Positions 46,795 through 52,102 of a DNA stretch of 52,102 nt are shown piece by piece; the stretch's first letter is position 1; each line of letters starts with the position of its first letter. The DNA comes from Candidatus Falkowbacteria bacterium CG1_02_37_21. GTDB lineage: Bacteria > Patescibacteriota > Patescibacteriia > Patescibacteriales > UBA12465. Below the pieces are notes generated by a model. That model was not told the origin of the DNA. It worked only from the letters and a program-made list of their open reading frames with translations, and did no database searches. The stretch lies in NCBI GenBank assembly GCA_001871165.1, contig MNUT01000002.1:1-52102 (forward strand), written 5' to 3'. The position numbers were made by a program, and so were the translations under genes.

Positions 46795-49647
46795 ATGCCT
46801 ATCCCCCAACTAAAACGTCGTTCTTCCGACTCTTGGCGTAACTACCGAGTATCTCGTGGTATAAAAACGACTAAAAACAAAAATAGCAAATTTCCGGTAA
46901 AAAAATTAATTTTTCTATTATTAGGTATTGGTGTGGCGGGAATAGTAATATTGTCTGTTTATGCGACCTGGATTTCTCGTGATTTACCTAACCCAAACCA
47001 ATTACTTAATAGAGAAATAGCACAAAGCACTAAAATTTATGACCGCACCGGCGAACATGTTCTCTATGAAATAAGTGGCGATGAAAAAAGAACTTTAGTG
47101 GAGCTTAAAGATATTCCTGATTGGGTAAAAAAAGCAACTATCGCCATTGAAGATAAAAATTTTTATAATCATGGCGCCTTCAGTGTCTGGTCAATGTTTC
47201 GCACCGCCATTACTAACGTCATTTTTAATCGCAGTGCCGGCGGTTCTACTTTAACTCAGCAATTTATAAAAAATGCTGTTTTAACTCCAGAAAAAACTAT
47301 TCCCCGAAAAATTAAAGAACTGGTATTGTCCTATCGTTTAGAGCAAAAGTTTTCTAAAGATGAAATTTTACAGATGTACTTAAACGAAATCCCTTATGGT
47401 TCTAATGCTTATGGAATAGAAGCGGCTAGTCAAAAATATTTTGGCAAGAGTGTTAAAGACGTCTCCTTGGCGGAAGCGGCAGTTTTGGGTGCCATTGTTC
47501 AAACTCCTACCCGTTACTCTCCCTACGGACCAAATAAAGACCTTCTCCTTGGTCGTAAGGACTATGTCTTAGACCTAATGGAAGCTCAAGGTTATATTTC
47601 AGAGCAAGAGCGCGATGATGCTAAGAAAGAAGAGATAGAATTTAACGGTCCAGAGACAAATATCACTGCCCCTCATTTTGTCATGTATATAAAAAGTATT
47701 CTAACGGAAAAATACGGAGAAAAGATGGTGGAGCAGGAGGGTTTAAAAATTTACACAACTCTAGATCTATATAAACAGGAGGCGGCCGAAGAAGCTATCA
47801 CTAAGATTACTGAAAATTATCCAGAAAAATATAACGCCAATAATGCCGCTCTGGTCGCTATTGATCCTAAAACTGGACAGATTTTATCTATGGTTGGATC
47901 GCGTGATTATTTTGACGATTCTATTGACGGTCAAGTTAATGTCGCCACACGATCACGTCAACCGGGCTCCTCTATGAAGCCGTTAGTTTATACTGCCCTC
48001 TTTGAAAAAGGTTATACTCCCGACACTCTTCTCTACGACGTTAATACCAATTTCTCTACCAATCCTAACGAGCCTTATTCTCCAAAAAATTATGATCTAA
48101 AAGAAAGGGGTCCGGTTAGTATTCGCCAAGCTCTAGCCGGCTCGCTTAACATTCCGGCCGTCAAAGCTATTTATCTGGCTAATATTAATAACGTTATTGA
48201 TTTAGCAGAAAATCTTGGTTATTCCACTTTATATCCACGGAGTAATTTCGGTCTGTCTTTTGTCTTGGGCGGAGCGGAGGTAAAACTATTAGAACATGTT
48301 AATGCTTATAGTGCCTTTGCTCGTGACGGAGAAATTAATTCAATTGTTGGAATTCTAAAAATTGAAGATAAAAACGGAAAAGTAATTGAAGAATATAAAG
48401 CCTCCTCAAAAAAAGCTTTAGATTCTCAGGCTGTCAGAATGGTTAACAGTATTCTAATAGATAACAACGCTCGCGCTTATGTCTTTGGAACTAACAATTA
48501 TTTAAATTTAGGTGATCGTCAGGTCGGAGCTAAAACAGGAACCACTAATGACTACCACGATGCCTGGACTATCGGTTATACTCCATCTCTAGTGGCTGGC
48601 GTCTGGGTCGGTAACAGTAATAACGACGCTATGAAGGGTCATCCGGATGGCAGTGTGGTAGCGGCTCCGATTTGGCATGAATTCATGAGCAAGGTGTTGG
48701 GCGATACACCAAAAGAAACTTTTAAAGCTCCCGACGACTACACAAGGGGAAAGGCTATTTTAGACGGACAAATTCCTACTCAATCAATCAAAATAGATGT
48801 CAGTACAGGAGAACCGGCCAACGACAATACTCCGCCAGAATTAATAAACGAAGTAAATATACCGGAATATCATAATATTTTATATTATGTAAATAAAGAT
48901 AATCCAACCGGAGATGTTCCTAAAAATCCTGGCGACGATTCACAATTTGATTTATGGGAAAGTGCTATTCAAAACTGGGCAAAAGAAAATGCGAGCTCTT
49001 CCCCTTTTTATCAGTCTTCTGATAATTCAAATAACAACTCCGGGGATAATGGACCAAAAATAAAAATAATTAGTCCAACTGCCAATCAAACTATTACTAG
49101 TCCAGAGTTGTTAGTAAAAACTGAGGCTATTGATAATCGTAAAATCAGCCGAAGTGAATATTATATTAATAATAATCTCTGGGAAACAAAATACGGTACT
49201 CTGGATGCCTTTAACAAAAGTATAAATTTCCTTAATAATGGTTATCATAGTTTAAAAGTATGGACTTGCGACGAAGAGGAAAATTGCGGTAGTACACTAG
49301 TGAATTTCAATCTCCTAATAAACAATAATCCCATCTCCACTCTTAAAAATTCCATAGTAATAAACAGTCCTAATAACGGGGTAAGTGCCAGTAAAATTGA
49401 TTTCCCCTTGCGAGTGGAAATGTGGGTTGGCCGGCCAGAAAGAGTGGCAAAAATTAATCTTTTAGCTCTTAGTGATAAAACTGGCACAGTCCTTACTTTA
49501 AAAAATAAAGACACACAAATAAATAACAACTTAAACTTATTCTGGGAGGTCGCTCCACCACCAGGTTCATATTCTCTTTATGCTATCTTATCAGACTGGA
49601 ATGGGGATATTATAAAAAGCGCTGAAATAAAAGTTAATGTAAAATAA
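46795..49647 (+). CDS. class A penicillin-binding protein (PBP1A) with C-terminal Ig-like domain
   Basis: Transglycosylase IEDKNFYNHGAFSVWSMFRTAITN, GGSTLTQQFIKNAVLT; transpeptidase SRQPGSSMKPLVY, KTGTTNDYHDAW. Confidence 0.95.
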   Translation: MPIPQLKRRSSDSWRNYRVSRGIKTTKNKNSKFPVKKLIFLLLGIGVAGIVILSVYATWISRDLPNPNQLLNREIAQSTKIYDRTGEHVLYEISGDEKRTLVELKDIPDWVKKATIAIEDKNFYNHGAFSVWSMFRTAITNVIFNRSAGGSTLTQQFIKNAVLTPEKTIPRKIKELVLSYRLEQKFSKDEILQMYLNEIPYGSNAYGIEAASQKYFGKSVKDVSLAEAAVLGAIVQTPTRYSPYGPNKDLLLGRKDYVLDLMEAQGYISEQERDDAKKEEIEFNGPETNITAPHFVMYIKSILTEKYGEKMVEQEGLKIYTTLDLYKQEAAEEAITKITENYPEKYNANNAALVAIDPKTGQILSMVGSRDYFDDSIDGQVNVATRSRQPGSSMKPLVYTALFEKGYTPDTLLYDVNTNFSTNPNEPYSPKNYDLKERGPVSIRQALAGSLNIPAVKAIYLANINNVIDLAENLGYSTLYPRSNFGLSFVLGGAEVKLLEHVNAYSAFARDGEINSIVGILKIEDKNGKVIEEYKASSKKALDSQAVRMVNSILIDNNARAYVFGTNNYLNLGDRQVGAKTGTTNDYHDAWTIGYTPSLVAGVWVGNSNNDAMKGHPDGSVVAAPIWHEFMSKVLGDTPKETFKAPDDYTRGKAILDGQIPTQSIKIDVSTGEPANDNTPPELINEVNIPEYHNILYYVNKDNPTGDVPKNPGDDSQFDLWESAIQNWAKENASSSPFYQSSDNSNNNSGDNGPKIKIISPTANQTITSPELLVKTEAIDNRKISRSEYYINNNLWETKYGTLDAFNKSINFLNNGYHSLKVWTCDEEENCGSTLVNFNLLINNNPISTLKNSIVINSPNNGVSASKIDFPLRVEMWVGRPERVAKINLLALSDKTGTVLTLKNKDTQINNNLNLFWEVAPPPGSYSLYAILSDWNGDIIKSAEIKVNVK

Positions 49648-49677
49648 AAAAACCGTCTTTAATTTGACGGTTTTTTT
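49645..49677 (+). terminator. intrinsic terminator
   Basis: AAAAAACCGTC...GACGGTTTTTTT. Confidence 0.75.
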
Positions 49678-49696
49678 AATGGTTTATATTTTAATT

Positions 49697-50818
49697 CTAC
49701 TGTCTAATAGGCATTACTATATACAGGTAATCTTCACTGTTTTCCGGTTTTAAAAGACAGGGGGTGTCACTATTTAAAACAGAAATTTTCACGCGTGGTC
49801 CTTCAACGTTATTTAAACCTTCAACCAGATAACGATAGTTAACTGTTATTTCATTTTCACTACCATTAATTTCTGCCGTCAGCTCCGTCCTACTCTCTCC
49901 ACTTGAACCGGAGAAGGCGGTAACAGAAATTTTGTTTTTCAAAAAATGCAAAGTAACGTCGTTAATTCCGGTTTTAGAAAAAAGGGCGGCCGCTTTTACT
50001 GCTCTAATTAATTCGGAGCGTTCCGCTAAAATTTCTGTTTTACTTTGCGTGGGGATTATTTGCTTATAATCGGGATAATGACCGTTAATTAAACGCGATA
50101 TTAAATCAACCGAATCAACTGTAAATAAAATTTGATTTTCACTTAAATAAATTTTTACTTCATCTGACTCATCGTCCTCAACACTAAAATTATTTAAAAT
50201 ACGTAAAAGTTCTTGTGCGGTTTTAGCGGGAACAATAACCTTCAATTCTTCTGCTTCATTTTTTTTACTAAAATTTAATTTTTTTTCTGCTAAACGATAA
50301 CTATCGGTAGCCGCCAAATTTAATTGATCTTTATAAAAAGAAAATAAAACACCACTTAACTCTGCTCTATTCTCACTAGTTGATACCGCAAAAATTACAT
50401 TTTCTAAAGATTTTTTTAAGTCACTAGATTTACAGACGTAAGGATTATCTTTAGAAATAACGGGGATAAGGGGAAACTCTTTTGCTGATTCACCTTTTAT
50501 TTTTGTCTTATAGTTTCCAGACTCAACTAATAAATTATCCTTCTCTTCTATTAAATCTACTTTCTCGCCACCACTTAAAAGGTTAACGTATTCTGTTATT
50601 AATTTAGAATCAACAGTAAACTGCCCACCACTCTCTATTTTTCCCCTAAGTTTGTAACTTATCCCTATTTCTAAGTTAGTGCTTACAAGTTCAATATTAC
50701 CATCCTCAGCCTTTATTAAAATATTATTAAGAATTGGCAGATTAATATTTTTGGATGTAGCATGTCCAACAATGTTTAATCCTTTTTTTAAATTTTCTTG
50801 TAAACTGATTAGATGCAT
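49697..50818 (-). CDS. dnaN: DNA polymerase III subunit beta
   Basis: Sliding-clamp pattern: LPILNNILIKAEDGNIELVSTNLEIGIS; YLYIVMPIR C-terminus. Confidence 0.95.
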   Translation of the reverse strand: MHLISLQENLKKGLNIVGHATSKNINLPILNNILIKAEDGNIELVSTNLEIGISYKLRGKIESGGQFTVDSKLITEYVNLLSGGEKVDLIEEKDNLLVESGNYKTKIKGESAKEFPLIPVISKDNPYVCKSSDLKKSLENVIFAVSTSENRAELSGVLFSFYKDQLNLAATDSYRLAEKKLNFSKKNEAEELKVIVPAKTAQELLRILNNFSVEDDESDEVKIYLSENQILFTVDSVDLISRLINGHYPDYKQIIPTQSKTEILAERSELIRAVKAAALFSKTGINDVTLHFLKNKISVTAFSGSSGESRTELTAEINGSENEITVNYRYLVEGLNNVEGPRVKISVLNSDTPCLLKPENSEDYLYIVMPIRQ

Positions 50819-51069
50819 ACTAATTATTATATTAATTAATGTATTTGATTAATAATAGTAATAAGGGGGTGGATAAACTGTCGTATCTCTTATTTTTAAG
50901 CTTTTTGTTGGGATTTTTGTTGATTTATCGGTTGATAAATCACAGACTATTATGTTAACTTTTTGTGTGTTTGTGTTAATAAGTTTTTAGTCTTAGCACT
51001 TGTTCACAAAGTAACTTTATTTTTGAACAAGGAGTTAACAATTAAGTCACAGACTTATCAACAGAAATT
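50819..51069. other. candidate oriC region between dnaN and dnaA
   Basis: DnaA-box-like sites: TTATCAACA (51055-51063 +), TTATCCACC (50868-50876 -), TTATCAACC (50930-50938 -); AT-rich. Confidence 0.65.
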
Positions 51070-52102
51070 TTAATAAACGGAACTGAAAAGCTGACGAATT
51101 GACCCTAGTTCTTGTTTTACTTTTTCATTACCCTGCTCTTTTATTTGGTGTTCTATTTTATTATAAGAGTGCATGGCGGTGGTATGGTCTCGTCCACCAA
51201 GTTCAGCCCCGATAGAGGGGTAAGATGATCCGATATCTTCTCTTATTAAGAAAATGGCTACTTGTCTCGGCCAAACCAACTCCTTTTTACGACTTTTTCC
51301 AATTAAATCTTTATAAGTTATATTATAGAATTTTGCGGTAGCCTCTATAATTTCCTTGGGGGTGAGAGATCGGGTTTGAATATTAGATACGTAATCACTT
51401 AGAATTTCTTTAACACTTTTTAAGGTAGGAGTTAAACCTTTAAATTGGTGAAAAACAATCACCTTATTGAGAGCCCCCTCTAATTCACGAATATTATTTT
51501 GAACATGTTCAGCTATATAGAGGAGTAACTCTTTGTCTAGGGGATAATTTTTTTCAACGGACTTTTTTTCTAAAATCGCGACCTTAGTTTCAATGTCCGG
51601 TTTTCCCACGTCAGCTACCATGCCTGATTCAAAACGAGAAATAAGACGATGCTCAATGGCGGGAATAGATTTTGGTGGACGATCAGAGGTTAGAACTATT
51701 TGTTTGTCGTTTTGTTGTAGTTCGTTAAAGGTGTGAAAAAACTCTTCTTGGGTTCCGTCCTTACCACCCATAAACTGAACATCATCAACCAAAAGGAGAT
51801 CAACATTGCGATATAAATTTTTAAATTCTTTAGCTTTACCACTTTTTACGGCTTGGATGTAATTATTGGTGAATTTTTCACTAGTGGTATAGAGTATTTT
51901 ATTGGTTTTTTTAGTTACCGCATTACCAATAGCTTGTAACAAATGAGTTTTACCCAGCCCGACGCCACCGTAGATAAAAAGAGGGTTGTAAGCCTTACCC
52001 AGATTGTCTACTACAGCCTGACAAGCAGCACTAGCTAGCTCGTTGCCACGACCAATAATAAAATTTTCAAAAACATAGCGTGGATTCAATCCATATTTAT
52101 TA
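51070..52102 (-). CDS. dnaA: chromosomal replication initiator DnaA (truncated by window end; continues upstream of the ORF-track start)
   Basis: NPRYVFENFIIGRGNELASAA; YGGVGLGKTHLLQAIG; LLVDDVQFMGGK; GGRDHTTAMHSYNKIE. Confidence 0.97.
   Translation of the reverse strand, partial: NKYGLNPRYVFENFIIGRGNELASAACQAVVDNLGKAYNPLFIYGGVGLGKTHLLQAIGNAVTKKTNKILYTTSEKFTNNYIQAVKSGKAKEFKNLYRNVDLLLVDDVQFMGGKDGTQEEFFHTFNELQQNDKQIVLTSDRPPKSIPAIEHRLISRFESGMVADVGKPDIETKVAILEKKSVEKNYPLDKELLLYIAEHVQNNIRELEGALNKVIVFHQFKGLTPTLKSVKEILSDYVSNIQTRSLTPKEIIEATAKFYNITYKDLIGKSRKKELVWPRQVAIFLIREDIGSSYPSIGAELGGRDHTTAMHSYNKIEHQIKEQGNEKVKQELGSIRQLFSSVY

Noticed and set aside
1-52102. CRISPR array or cas genes
   Set aside because: No regularly spaced direct repeats or Cas-like ORFs seen.

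Overview
AT-rich bacterial chromosome segment. Gene content and small protein sizes look Patescibacteria/CPR-like (inference). It runs from the 5' ~1 kb of a 23S rRNA gene (minus strand) through housekeeping genes (pilT, rnc, nusB, rpmF, ftsH, rpsA-like, ssrA/smpB, tig, hppA, nusA, recQ, folD, glyA, glgP, plsY, PBP1A) to dnaN, a candidate oriC and a truncated dnaA.

Two accessory features stand out. (1) A ~7.1 kb integrative element lies between an intact tRNA-Gly (attL, 20870-20890) and a 21-bp copy of the tRNA-Gly 3' end (attR, 13758-13778). It carries a tyrosine integrase, a small HTH/excisionase, a HUH-type rolling-circle Rep, a DpnII-like R-M pair, a DUF3892-like protein and two candidate small RNAs. 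(2) The most novel-looking signal is a pair of ~220-bp GC-rich structured elements (A: 13540-13774; B: 45459-45697). Each is attached to the 3' end of a different tRNA (Gly, His) and bounded by a 17-18 bp direct repeat of that tRNA's 3' end. Each also has an inverted copy of the same tRNA's T-arm and a shared fold: compensatory stem changes, a GGAA tetraloop and an AAUUCYG loop when read on the tRNA strand. I do not recognise this family.

Several structured leaders with intrinsic terminators precede 23S, rpsA, nusA and a queuosine-precursor-transporter gene. All calls are by eye, with no searches or folding run.
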